A stretch of DNA of 12,864 nucleotides, taken from the NCBI GenBank assembly GCA_929200295.1, contig CAKMZE010000080.1:1-12864 (forward strand), read 5' to 3'. The notes under the pieces are model-generated. The model was not told where the DNA came from. It ran no database searches and worked only from the letters and a program-made list of their open reading frames with translations. The position numbers and the translations under genes were made by a program. The first letter of the stretch is position 1, and every line of letters starts with the position of its first letter. Source of the DNA: an uncultured Alphaproteobacteria bacterium. GTDB lineage: Bacteria; Pseudomonadota; Alphaproteobacteria; Rhodobacterales; Rhodobacteraceae. Shown here piece after piece: positions 5,436 to 12,628 of the stretch.

Positions 5436-6287
5436 ATGACAGGTAGAATACTCACGATAAAAGGGCAGATGCGTGCGGGCGCGGCTGTAATCGCACTCTT
5501 TGCGCTCACAGCTTGTGACGAAAATGGCGCATTTAGCTTGGGCAATTTAGGTGCTTCTGGGCAGGCAGACGAACCAATGGAAACGATTGCGACTGTTTCT
5601 GTCGGCGAGCGTGATGTTGAGGCCCCCGACATTTTCCAAGTCTCTGAGGCTGGGCTATGGGATGGGCGGCCCTCGCTAGGTGGTGTTTGGGTAGCACATC
5701 CCGATGTGACAGACCCTGAGCGCGTGATTATCCGCAATGACAGCAATGGCAGTTTTGTGATTGGTGCATTGTTCAGACGCGAGCGCGACAACCCCGGACC
5801 TGCGTTGCAAGTCTCGTCTGATGCGGCGGATGAGCTGGGTATCTTGGCAGGTGCGCCAACTGCATTGAACGTGACAGCGCTCAGACGTGAAGCGGCACCT
5901 GAAGGCGAGCTACCAACAGCCGTATCCGATTTTGAGAATGTGCCAGAAATTACAGTTGGTACATTGGATCCTGTGGATGATGTTGCAATGACGGTTGCCG
6001 ATGTACCAGCCACGCCTGTCGCGACATCAGCGCCTGCGCCCACGCCGTCGTCTTTGAATAAGCCTTATATTCAGGTTGGCATATTCAGCATTGAATCAAA
6101 CGCCACGCGTAACGCGCGTACTTTGCGCGGCAACGGTCTTTCAACCCGGATTCTTGCGCAAGAAAGCCGCGGCAAACCGTTTTGGCGTGTGATTGTTGGG
6201 CCATCTCCAACAGCGGATGATCGTGCGGCTGTGCTGTCAAAAGTGAAATCGCTTGGCTTTACTGATGCCTATGCAGTGACAAACTAG
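5436..6287 (+). CDS. SPOR-domain lipoprotein (peptidoglycan binding)
   Basis: A 283-residue protein with a lipoprotein signal: a basic N-terminus, hydrophobic AAVIALFALTAC, and lipidated Cys27. The residue after it is Asp, which in enterobacteria keeps lipoproteins in the inner membrane; whether this holds here is unknown. A long acidic linker with a Pro/Thr-rich part leads to a C-terminal SPOR domain (about 209-283: YIQVGIFS...FWRVIVGP...A). SPOR domains bind denuded glycan at division sites. ATG 5436 is chosen because GGAGGGG sits just upstream; the in-frame ATG at 5424 overlaps that site. The stop codon overlaps the ribosome binding site of the D,D-carboxypeptidase gene, so the two peptidoglycan genes are co-expressed. 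This is the first core gene after the tRNA. Confidence 0.9.
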   Translation: MTGRILTIKGQMRAGAAVIALFALTACDENGAFSLGNLGASGQADEPMETIATVSVGERDVEAPDIFQVSEAGLWDGRPSLGGVWVAHPDVTDPERVIIRNDSNGSFVIGALFRRERDNPGPALQVSSDAADELGILAGAPTALNVTALRREAAPEGELPTAVSDFENVPEITVGTLDPVDDVAMTVADVPATPVATSAPAPTPSSLNKPYIQVGIFSIESNATRNARTLRGNGLSTRILAQESRGKPFWRVIVGPSPTADDRAAVLSKVKSLGFTDAYAVTN

Positions 6288-6297
6288 GACGTAAGAA

Positions 6298-7518
6298 ATG
6301 AGTGTACTTCAGGCAAAGCATTACATCAGTTTATGGGTAACAATGCTTTGCTGTGCGCTCATGATAATGCCTGCACAGGTTAGCGCACAAGCCTTTCAAA
6401 CCCGTGCAACGGCGGCCTATGTCATAGATCAAACCACGGGCACTGTTCTTTTGGACAAAGACAGTGGCAGGCCGATGCCGCCCGCTTCAATGTCAAAGCT
6501 GATGACGATCTACATGTCATTTGAGGCAATTGCAGAGGGGCGTTTGCGGATCGATGAGAAGCTACCTGTTTCACGTCATGCTTCTGCCTATACCGGATCA
6601 TCAATGTTCTTGGACACAACCGACCGTGTCAAAGTTGAGGATCTGTTACGCGGTGTCATCATTTTATCGGGCAATGATGCAAGTGCCGTTCTTGCAGAGG
6701 CACTGTCGCCTGATGGGTCTGAGGCCGGGTTTGCCCGCTATATGACCCGACGTGCCCAGGACATGGGGCTGCACAATTCGACCTTTGCAAACTCAAACGG
6801 GTGGCCCGCGGCTGGGCACCGCATGTCTATGCGTGATCTTGCCATTCTGGCCGAGCGGTTAATTGCAGATTACCCAACGTTTTATCCGCTGTTCTCAGAG
6901 CGTGAGTTTCTTTTCGATGGTCGCGTGCCTGCAAACTCGCAGAACCGTAATCCCTTGCTAGAGCTTGGGATCGGCGCTGACGGTCTGAAAACAGGACATA
7001 CACAAGAAGCGGGCTATGGGTTAGTCGGTTCCGCGAAGCAAGGTGAGCGAAGAGTGATCTTTGCCATCACGGGGCTACAATCTGCCCAAGCGCGCGCAGA
7101 GGAAGCGGAAAAAATTGTCAATTGGGCTTTCCGACAATTTGCGCAGCGTGATGTGTTTGATGCGGGTGCGCAAATCGCTGAGGCCAAGGTTTGGATGGGG
7201 GATCAAACATCTATTGGTCTGACCGTACCTGAAACGGCGACGCTGCTCGTACCCGCCTTAAGTGCAGATACGATGAAAGCAGAGGCGGTCTTTAACAGCC
7301 CGCTTGTTGCACCACTTGGTTCGGGAGAGCAGGTTGGCGAGCTAGTGATTACATTTAAGGATTTGCCTGAAAAGCGGCTACCGCTTGTGACCCAAGCCGC
7401 TGTGGGAAAAGGCGGCTTTGAGGCGCGCATGCGCACAGCAATCGAAGTGCTACGTGTAAAATGGGCCTCTGATACAGAGGCCGATCCGGGGGCTGATCCG
7501 GCCCAACCGTCTCATTGA
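6298..7518 (+). CDS. D-alanyl-D-alanine carboxypeptidase (penicillin-binding protein 5/6 family, peptidase S11)
   Basis: A 406-residue exported serine peptidase that trims the terminal D-Ala from peptidoglycan stem peptides in the periplasm. The signal peptide covers about residues 1-30 (cleavage near VSA-Q or AQA-F). The three active-site motifs are complete: SMSK at 64-67 (nucleophile Ser64, Lys67), SGN at 124-126 and KTG at 231-233. The region after about residue 290 fits the beta-rich C-terminal PBP5 domain. No long C-terminal amphipathic anchor is obvious; the end is short, acidic and Pro/Ala-rich. The start follows AGGA (6286-6289), which overlaps the previous stop. It lies in one run with tmk, holB and tatD. 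The gene could be called dacA or dacC; sequence alone does not decide. Confidence 0.95.
   Translation: MSVLQAKHYISLWVTMLCCALMIMPAQVSAQAFQTRATAAYVIDQTTGTVLLDKDSGRPMPPASMSKLMTIYMSFEAIAEGRLRIDEKLPVSRHASAYTGSSMFLDTTDRVKVEDLLRGVIILSGNDASAVLAEALSPDGSEAGFARYMTRRAQDMGLHNSTFANSNGWPAAGHRMSMRDLAILAERLIADYPTFYPLFSEREFLFDGRVPANSQNRNPLLELGIGADGLKTGHTQEAGYGLVGSAKQGERRVIFAITGLQSAQARAEEAEKIVNWAFRQFAQRDVFDAGAQIAEAKVWMGDQTSIGLTVPETATLLVPALSADTMKAEAVFNSPLVAPLGSGEQVGELVITFKDLPEKRLPLVTQAAVGKGGFEARMRTAIEVLRVKWASDTEADPGADPAQPSH
7464..7482 (+). repeat. Perfect hairpin near the end of the carboxypeptidase gene
   Basis: GGCCTCT-GATAC-AGAGGCC forms a perfect 7-pair stem with a 5-base loop, inside the coding sequence 12 codons before the stop. 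No T-run follows, so it is not a typical terminator. It could slow ribosomes or protect an mRNA 3' end. Chance is possible because both arms also encode protein. Confidence 0.3.
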
Positions 7519-7528
7519 TTGATCAATG
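7513..7528 (+). promoter_or_regulatory. Hairpin joining the carboxypeptidase stop codon and the tmk start codon
   Basis: CATTGA-TTGA-TCAATG is a perfect 6-pair stem with a 4-base loop. Its left arm ends in the TGA stop and its right arm ends in the ATG of tmk. No Shine-Dalgarno precedes that ATG, so tmk translation probably depends on ribosomes that finish the upstream gene and melt the stem. Confidence 0.4.
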
Positions 7529-8146
7529 ACGCGCGGTTTATTTATCACGTTCGAAGGGATCGATGGATCGGGGAAGTCGACCCAAGCAAAGGCCTTGGGC
7601 GCGGCGCTTGCAAAAGACGGCCATGATATTGTCATGACGAGAGAGCCCGGCGGTAGCCCCGGCGCCGAAGAAATTCGCCACCTTTTGCTGACAGGCGATC
7701 CTGATAGATGGTCCGCAGAGACCGAGATTTTGCTCTTTACTGCCGCACGACGCGATCATTTGGAAAAGGTGATTGAGCCCGCACTTATGGCAGGCAAAAC
7801 GGTGATCTCTGACCGGTTTGCGGATAGCACGCGGGTCTATCAGGGGGCCACGCGTGGTGATTTGCGCGCAACTGTTGATACCTTGCATGACCTGATGATC
7901 GCACGCGAACCTGATCTAACCTTCATCATTGATATGGATCCGGCAACAGCTTTGTCGCGGGGCTTGGCACGTGGGTCGGGTGAGGATCGGTTCGAAGATT
8001 TTGGGCTAGGCTTTCAAACATTGCTGCGCGACGGGTTTCTAGACATTGCCAAGTCGCAGAACGGGCGTTGCATTGTGGTGGATGGTAACCGCATGTCAGA
8101 CGATATCACGGCGGACATCATCGCCCAAACGATTGCCCTGTTATGA
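7526..8146 (+). CDS. tmk: Thymidylate kinase (dTMP kinase)
   Basis: A 206-residue cytosolic kinase that converts dTMP to dTDP for DNA synthesis, at the family's usual length. The P-loop FEGIDGSGKST covers residues 9-19. The substrate motif TREPGGSPGAEEIR follows, then SDRFADST with the family DR(F/Y/H) pair, and a LID region RGLARGSGEDRFEDF containing the arginines of the bacterial type. Only 7 bases separate it from the previous stop and there is no ribosome binding site; a small hairpin covers the start. It overlaps holB by ATGA. The arrangement of tmk followed by holB is common and joins nucleotide supply with the replisome. Confidence 0.97.
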   Translation: MTRGLFITFEGIDGSGKSTQAKALGAALAKDGHDIVMTREPGGSPGAEEIRHLLLTGDPDRWSAETEILLFTAARRDHLEKVIEPALMAGKTVISDRFADSTRVYQGATRGDLRATVDTLHDLMIAREPDLTFIIDMDPATALSRGLARGSGEDRFEDFGLGFQTLLRDGFLDIAKSQNGRCIVVDGNRMSDDITADIIAQTIALL

Positions 8147-9261
8147 GCGATCCCCTACCACAACCAGATCAAATCGAAGGCGCCCCGCATCCGCGTGAAA
8201 CATCGCGGCTTTTTGGGCAAGACCAAGCCGAGGCTGATTTTCTAAACGCGTTTGCCAGTGGGCGGCTACATTCTGGGTGGCTGATCACAGGGCCGCGTGG
8301 GGTAGGCAAAGCAACGCTTGCGTGGAGGATCGCGGGGTTTCTACTGGCGCAGCCCAGTGAAACGGGGCTTTTTGATGCGCCGCTCACGCCAGATACGCTC
8401 GATATTTCGTCCGATCACCCTGATGCACGGCTGATCCAATCAGGTGCGCATCCGCGTTTATATGTGGTGCGCAGGCCCTATGATGACAAAACCAAAAAGC
8501 TCAAAACAGAGATCACCGTTGATGCGGTGCGCGGGCTTAAGGGGTTTTTCCATATGTCCGCCGCCGATGGTGGACGGCGTGTCGTGATCGTTGATGCAGC
8601 AGATGAGCTGAACCGCAATGCGGCAAACGCCATTTTGAAAGAGCTTGAAGAGCCGCCCCAGAACACAACATTGCTGCTGATCGCGCATCAACCCGCGCGG
8701 CTCTTGCCGACAATCCGGTCACGCTGTCGCGAATTGCGCTGCTCTAGCCTGCCGCCTGATCATTTCGGTGCGGCGTTGGAACAGGCAAATCACTCTGCCG
8801 AAGGATCAGAGGCCTTGTCTGTGCTGGCCGCAGGATCACCCGGTGATGCGATCAGATTGTTGAACCACGACGGTCTGGCGCTTTATACTGAGCTGGTCAA
8901 AGTGATGGGCGGCTTGCCATCGATCAATCGTCCCGCTGCACTGGCCCTAGCCAATGCATGCGTGGGGGCTGCGAATGCAACCCGGTTTGCGCTATTGCTC
9001 GATCTGATGGATCTTTTCCTTTCTCGTGCTGCACGTGCGGGGTTGATGGGCCCACCTGCAACGCAGGCGGCGATGGGTGAGGCGCTTCTTTTGGCGCGGA
9101 TCGCACCGCATGATCAAATGGCGCGGCAATGGGCGCAGCTACAACAAGAGCTTTCGGCCCGTGCGCGCCATGGGCGTGCTGTCAACCTTGACCCGGCGGC
9201 ATTGATCCTTGATATGATCTTTAAGATTGAAGAGACGGCGCAGGGTGTCGCCGCAACGTAA
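8143..9261 (+). CDS. holB: DNA polymerase III, delta prime subunit (clamp loader)
   Basis: A 372-residue AAA+ family protein, part of the clamp-loader complex that opens the beta clamp. Walker A reads GPRGVGKAT at residues 50-58. The Walker B-like VVIVDAADELNRNAANAILKELEEPP is typical of delta prime and gamma/tau, and TIRSRCRELRC carries the SRC motif of clamp loaders. The four-Cys zinc module of the E. coli protein is not evident. An N-terminal extension of about 20 Pro-rich residues precedes the AAA+ fold. It begins inside the tmk stop (ATGA), so the two are translationally coupled, and it ends 12 bases before the tatD start. Confidence 0.95.
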   Translation: MSDPLPQPDQIEGAPHPRETSRLFGQDQAEADFLNAFASGRLHSGWLITGPRGVGKATLAWRIAGFLLAQPSETGLFDAPLTPDTLDISSDHPDARLIQSGAHPRLYVVRRPYDDKTKKLKTEITVDAVRGLKGFFHMSAADGGRRVVIVDAADELNRNAANAILKELEEPPQNTTLLLIAHQPARLLPTIRSRCRELRCSSLPPDHFGAALEQANHSAEGSEALSVLAAGSPGDAIRLLNHDGLALYTELVKVMGGLPSINRPAALALANACVGAANATRFALLLDLMDLFLSRAARAGLMGPPATQAAMGEALLLARIAPHDQMARQWAQLQQELSARARHGRAVNLDPAALILDMIFKIEETAQGVAAT

Positions 9262-9273
9262 AGGCGGCCTTTG

Positions 9274-10062
9274 ATGACCATCCCTTCCATAGTTGACAGC
9301 CATTGCCATCTCGATTTCCCAGATTTCGATGAAGAGCGTGATGATATCGTCGCACGCGCAGTTGCGGCTGGCGTCACGCGCATGGTCACGATCTGCACGA
9401 GGCTTAAGAACGAGCCCGCAGTGCGCGCCATCGCAGAGAAATACGCCCCGGTTTATTACGCCGCTGGCACGCACCCAATGCAGGCTGCAGAAGAGCCACT
9501 TGCAAGCGTAGATGAGCTGATCGCCCTCACGCAACACCCCAAGATGGTGGGGATCGGTGAGACAGGCCTCGATTACCATTACACCTCTGACAGTGCTGAT
9601 ATTCAGCAACAAAGCCTGCGAATACATATTGCTGCTGCACGCGAAACCGGGCTGCCCCTGATTATCCATTCACGTGCCGCTGATGAGGATATGGCACGCA
9701 TTCTAAAGCAAGAATACAAGAACGGCGCTTTCACATGTGTGATGCATTGCTTTTCTAGCTCACCCGCGCTTGCGCGGGCGGCTTTGGATCTTGGGTTCTA
9801 TCTGTCGATGTCGGGCATCGCGACCTTCCCCAAAAGCCATGAGCTGCGCGCAATTTTTGCGGCAGCCCCCCTAGACCGTATCCTTGTGGAAACCGATAGC
9901 CCGTATCTGGCCCCCGTGCCAAACCGCGGCAAACGCAATGAGCCCGCCTATACAGCGCATACGGCTGCAAAGGGCGCTGACATCATGGGCTGCGATCTCG
10001 CAACATTTGCTAGTGTGACGACTGAAAACTTTAATCGGTTGTTTTGGAAGGCCGTGGGATGA
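9274..10062 (+). CDS. tatD: TatD family metal-dependent deoxyribonuclease
   Basis: A 262-residue TIM-barrel hydrolase. Metal ligands are visible: DSHCHLDF (His10, His12), GIGETGLDYH (Glu), IIHSRAADED (His), VMHCFSSS (His) and ETDSPYLAP (Asp). Members act as 3'-5' exonucleases or quality-control nucleases on DNA or D-aminoacyl products; YcfH/TatD naming is interchangeable here. ATG 9274 is preferred over TTG 9271 because AAGGCGG (9261-9267) ends 6 bases upstream. It overlaps the following hydrolase gene by ATGA. The order holB, tatD, metallo-hydrolase is common in Alphaproteobacteria, often with metG nearby; metG is absent between holB and tatD here. Confidence 0.93.
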   Translation: MTIPSIVDSHCHLDFPDFDEERDDIVARAVAAGVTRMVTICTRLKNEPAVRAIAEKYAPVYYAAGTHPMQAAEEPLASVDELIALTQHPKMVGIGETGLDYHYTSDSADIQQQSLRIHIAAARETGLPLIIHSRAADEDMARILKQEYKNGAFTCVMHCFSSSPALARAALDLGFYLSMSGIATFPKSHELRAIFAAAPLDRILVETDSPYLAPVPNRGKRNEPAYTAHTAAKGADIMGCDLATFASVTTENFNRLFWKAVG

Positions 10063-10880
10063 GCGCGCAGGATCACATCCGTTTTCGGATCCTTGGCTGC
10101 GGCTCATCTGGCGGCGTGCCACGTTTAACAGATCAGCCCGGTGGCGATTGGGGGGCATGTGATCCGACAAACCCCAAGAACCGCCGAAGCCGGTGTAGCC
10201 TGCTCGTGCAACGGCAAAGCAATCAGGGGACAACATCTGTTCTCATCGATACCAGCCCGGATATGCGACAGCAGCTTTTGGATGCAGGTGTGGGATCATT
10301 GCAAGCGGTACTTTATACCCATGCCCATGCGGATCACGTGCATGGATTGGATGACCTGCGTATGGTTGTCTTTAACATGCGCCAGCGGCTTCAGGTCTGG
10401 GCTGATGCGGATACTTCAAACGCGCTGCTTGATCGCTTTGGTTATGCGTTTGTGCAGCCCAAGGGCTCGGCCTATCCGCCGATTTGCGAGCTAAACCTGA
10501 TCACACAGAATGTTACGATTGAGGGGCCCGGCGGGCCTTTGACGTTTACCCCGTTTACGGTTGCCCACGGCAATATCGATGCGCTTGGGTTTCGGATAAA
10601 TGATGTCGCGTATCTGCCCGATGTCTCGGACATCCCCAAAGATGTTTGGCCGCAGCTTATGGGGCTTGATACATGGATCGTTGATACCCTTCGCCGCGAT
10701 CCGCATCCAACGCATTCACATCTGGCCAATACGCTCGATTGGATCGCGCACGCGGCACCAAAACACGCAATTCTTACCAATATGCATAATGATCTTGATT
10801 ACGCGACATTGCTCAAAGAAACCCCAGATCATATTATCCCAGCTTATGACGGTCTGACAGTCACACGCGCGATTACATAA
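10059..10880 (+). CDS. Metallo-beta-lactamase-fold hydrolase, PhnP-like
   Basis: A 273-residue hydrolase. The start LGCGSSGGVPR.....WGACDPTNPKNRRSRCS is characteristic of PhnP-like members of the MBL fold, followed by the metal motif THAHADHVHGLDDLR (His88, His90, Asp92, His93). A further His in VAHGN, an Asp in YLPDVSDIP and LTNMHNDLDY complete the set. PhnP is a cyclic phosphodiesterase in phosphonate use; no phosphonate genes are present, so the real substrate may be another phosphodiester. ATG 10059 overlaps the tatD stop (ATGA), which favours it over an in-frame TTG at 10044. It is probably the last gene of the tight run; a 17-base gap leads to the permease. Confidence 0.9.
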   Translation: MSAQDHIRFRILGCGSSGGVPRLTDQPGGDWGACDPTNPKNRRSRCSLLVQRQSNQGTTSVLIDTSPDMRQQLLDAGVGSLQAVLYTHAHADHVHGLDDLRMVVFNMRQRLQVWADADTSNALLDRFGYAFVQPKGSAYPPICELNLITQNVTIEGPGGPLTFTPFTVAHGNIDALGFRINDVAYLPDVSDIPKDVWPQLMGLDTWIVDTLRRDPHPTHSHLANTLDWIAHAAPKHAILTNMHNDLDYATLLKETPDHIIPAYDGLTVTRAIT

Positions 10881-10897
10881 CCTAATAAGGTCTCATC

Positions 10898-11827
10898 ATG
10901 AGCGTCTTACTCGATGTCATTTTGCCGGTTTTTCTGCTGCTTGGTTTTGGATATGTCGCGGTATGGAAGGCTGTGATCTCTGACAGCCACATCGACGGGC
11001 TTATGGTCTTTGCCCAACGGTTTGCGATCCCCTGTTTGCTGTTTCGCGCGATTTCAACGCTTGATCTAAGTGCTGGGTTTGATGCCGCACTTTTGGGCAG
11101 TTTTTATATCGGCGCTTTTACGGGTTTTGCGCTGGGGTTCTTAGGCGCGCGTTATCTCTTTGGCCGTGATTGGGAGGATGCCATCGCCATTGGGTTCTGC
11201 GGGCTATTTTCAAACTCGGTTTTACTTGGCCTGCCAATAACAGAGCGCGCCTTTGGGGCAGATGCGCTCGCGGGTAATTACGCGATTATCGCACTCCATG
11301 CGCCATTTTGTTATTGCATCGGCATTACCGCGATGGAGATCGTGCGTAACCGAACATCAGCCCTGCGCCTTTTGCCGCAAAAGGTTCTGTCCGCGATGTT
11401 CCATAACGCGCTGATCATCGGGATCACATTGGGGTTTGTTGTCAATCTCACATCGCTTCCACTTCCGGGCGCATTCACGGATGCGCTTGACCTGATGATC
11501 CGTGCCGCACTCCCTGCGGCCGCCTTTGGGGTTTGGGGGAGTTTCGTTTGCGGCACACCCGCGGGCGAAGCGAACAGTATTTTGTTTATCGTGGCGATCT
11601 CATTGGTTATTCATCCCGCGACAGTGTGGGGCCTTGGCCGCTATATGGCGCTTGAGACAGAGGCGTTTCGCTCGGCAATCATGACGAGCGCAATGGCACC
11701 TGGGATCAATGCGTACCTCTTTGCAAACATCTACGGCAAAGCCAAAAGGGTCGCCGCCTCAGCCGTATTAATCGGCACAGTCGCCACTATCCCCACGGCA
11801 TGGATTTGGCTGACACTGCTGTCTTAG
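10898..11827 (+). CDS. AEC-family transporter (auxin efflux carrier-like permease)
   Basis: A 309-residue integral membrane protein with about ten hydrophobic segments in two halves of five, the AEC fold. Typical features are the N-terminal LLDVILPVFLLLGFGYVAVWK, the FAQRFAIPCLLFRAIS stretch in segment 2, SNSVLLGLPI in the first half, and AMAPGINAYLFANIYG near the end. AEC proteins export or take up small organic acids such as malate or malonate; the substrate is unknown here. A TAAGG about 7 to 8 bases before the ATG is the ribosome binding site. It follows the hydrolase by 17 bases and may be in its transcript. It is the last clearly core gene, since an AT-richer accessory region follows. 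Confidence 0.9.
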   Translation: MSVLLDVILPVFLLLGFGYVAVWKAVISDSHIDGLMVFAQRFAIPCLLFRAISTLDLSAGFDAALLGSFYIGAFTGFALGFLGARYLFGRDWEDAIAIGFCGLFSNSVLLGLPITERAFGADALAGNYAIIALHAPFCYCIGITAMEIVRNRTSALRLLPQKVLSAMFHNALIIGITLGFVVNLTSLPLPGAFTDALDLMIRAALPAAAFGVWGSFVCGTPAGEANSILFIVAISLVIHPATVWGLGRYMALETEAFRSAIMTSAMAPGINAYLFANIYGKAKRVAASAVLIGTVATIPTAWIWLTLLS

Positions 11828-11864
11828 TTAGTATAGGTGATTTGGCAGATTATTAGGAGAAAGT

Positions 11865-11951
11865 ATGAAGCGCCAGACTGAGGAGGGTAACATAAATTTA
11901 TATTATCAATGGGGTGTTAAAGGTTCGGGTTTTGGCGTTTGCCTTGTTTAA
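11865..11951 (+). CDS. Very short candidate gene, 28 codons
   Basis: TAGGAGA ends 4 bases before the ATG, so ribosome binding is plausible. The product, MKRQTEEGNINLYYQWGVKG followed by eight residues, has no known family. A second overlapping frame starting at GTG 11914 runs to 12003, right before the next gene, and encodes a hydrophobic then basic 29-residue peptide without a binding site. Either may be a leader, a remnant or chance. Confidence 0.2.
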   Translation: MKRQTEEGNINLYYQWGVKGSGFGVCLV

Positions 11952-12003
11952 GCCAGTTAAATTTTTTGGAAAGGATAGGGTTAAGATGAAGGAGTTAACG
12001 TAA

Positions 12004-12435
12004 ATGTTTGGAGTTACCGGAATATCAGACGCACGAAAGATAAAACTAGCCGCTGATTTTTTATCAGCAAAAGTACTTTTTGGCTCGCTGGCAAGTTTAG
12101 GTTGGAGCATGGCTCAAAATGCCAATCGAATTATCGAAATTATGGCCTCTGGCAGCAACGTAACCAACGAACAGATAGCTTCATATTCAACGTTGATGGC
12201 TTTTTCAGGCATAGGCGTAGGTTGTCTTGGCAGTTTTCTTTATACCGCTCATGTTTACACGTCTTTCTTTGCAGTTTGGTCATTCTCAAATGCCGATATT
12301 CGCTCCGAGGGTATATTAGGTGCAATTCTTGATTTCCTATTGTACAAGATACTCGCAATCCTGCTGTTGGCAGTGTCTGCGTTCGTTGGAAGTGGGCTTT
12401 GGCTACTGATGACTTTTTATGCTTTTTATCAATGA
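12004..12435 (+). CDS. Small membrane protein of unknown function
   Basis: A 143-residue protein, unrecognised. AAGGAG (11989-11994) lies 9 bases before the ATG. The N-terminal third is moderately hydrophobic. Then come probable membrane segments near 65-95 (STLMAFSGIGVGCLGSFLYT and FFAVWSF) and 103-140 (ILGAILDFLLYKILAILLLA and FVGSGLWLLMTFYAFY), so three to four in all. Codon use is AT-richer than in the core genes, suggesting acquired DNA. It has no packed neighbour, and a perfect hairpin follows its stop. It could be a small transport or stress protein or an effector partner; nothing decides. Confidence 0.6.
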   Translation: MFGVTGISDARKIKLAADFLSAKVLFGSLASLGWSMAQNANRIIEIMASGSNVTNEQIASYSTLMAFSGIGVGCLGSFLYTAHVYTSFFAVWSFSNADIRSEGILGAILDFLLYKILAILLLAVSAFVGSGLWLLMTFYAFYQ

Positions 12436-12437
12436 GG

Positions 12438-12457
12438 AGCAGTTTATTGAAACTGCT
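12438..12457 (+). terminator. Perfect hairpin just after the membrane-protein stop
   Basis: AGCAGTTT-ATTG-AAACTGCT forms an 8-pair perfect stem with a 4-base loop, 2 bases after the stop codon. No T-run follows, so it is either a weak or factor-assisted terminator, a 3' mRNA stabiliser, or a protein-binding dyad. Confidence 0.4.
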
Positions 12458-12495
12458 GGTCAAGTTAGCTGTAGCTTAAGTCATTGTTTTGACGA

Positions 12496-12628
12496 TCAAG
12501 CACCGGTAATCTGCGCAACCAGTTCTTCAAGCAGCTCTTGGTGCGTAGCAAGCTTGCCTTGACCTGGCGGGCGGCCCCGGACATCCTGCGCAATCTCCCC
12601 CGTCTCGCGCCAGCGCACCCCGGAGAGG
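12496..12628 (-). pseudogene. 3' remnant of an unidentified GC-rich gene
   Basis: On the minus strand the last ~44 codons before TGA (12498-12496) read SGVRWRETGEIAQDVRGR and on to ELVAQITGA. Most third positions are G or C, the signature of real coding and unlike the AT-rich neighbour. The similarity-free frame further upstream runs into the IS sequence, so the 5' part seems lost through the IS insertion. The family is not recognised. Confidence 0.4.

Noticed and set aside
5306..6043. 245-residue minus-strand frame opposite the SPOR lipoprotein
   Set aside because: Low-complexity Ser/Ala/Thr-rich translation, no start signal, and the plus strand has a clear lipobox and SPOR domain.
9139..9669. 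176-residue minus-strand frame across holB and tatD
   Set aside because: Both plus-strand genes have complete family motifs there; this is a shadow.
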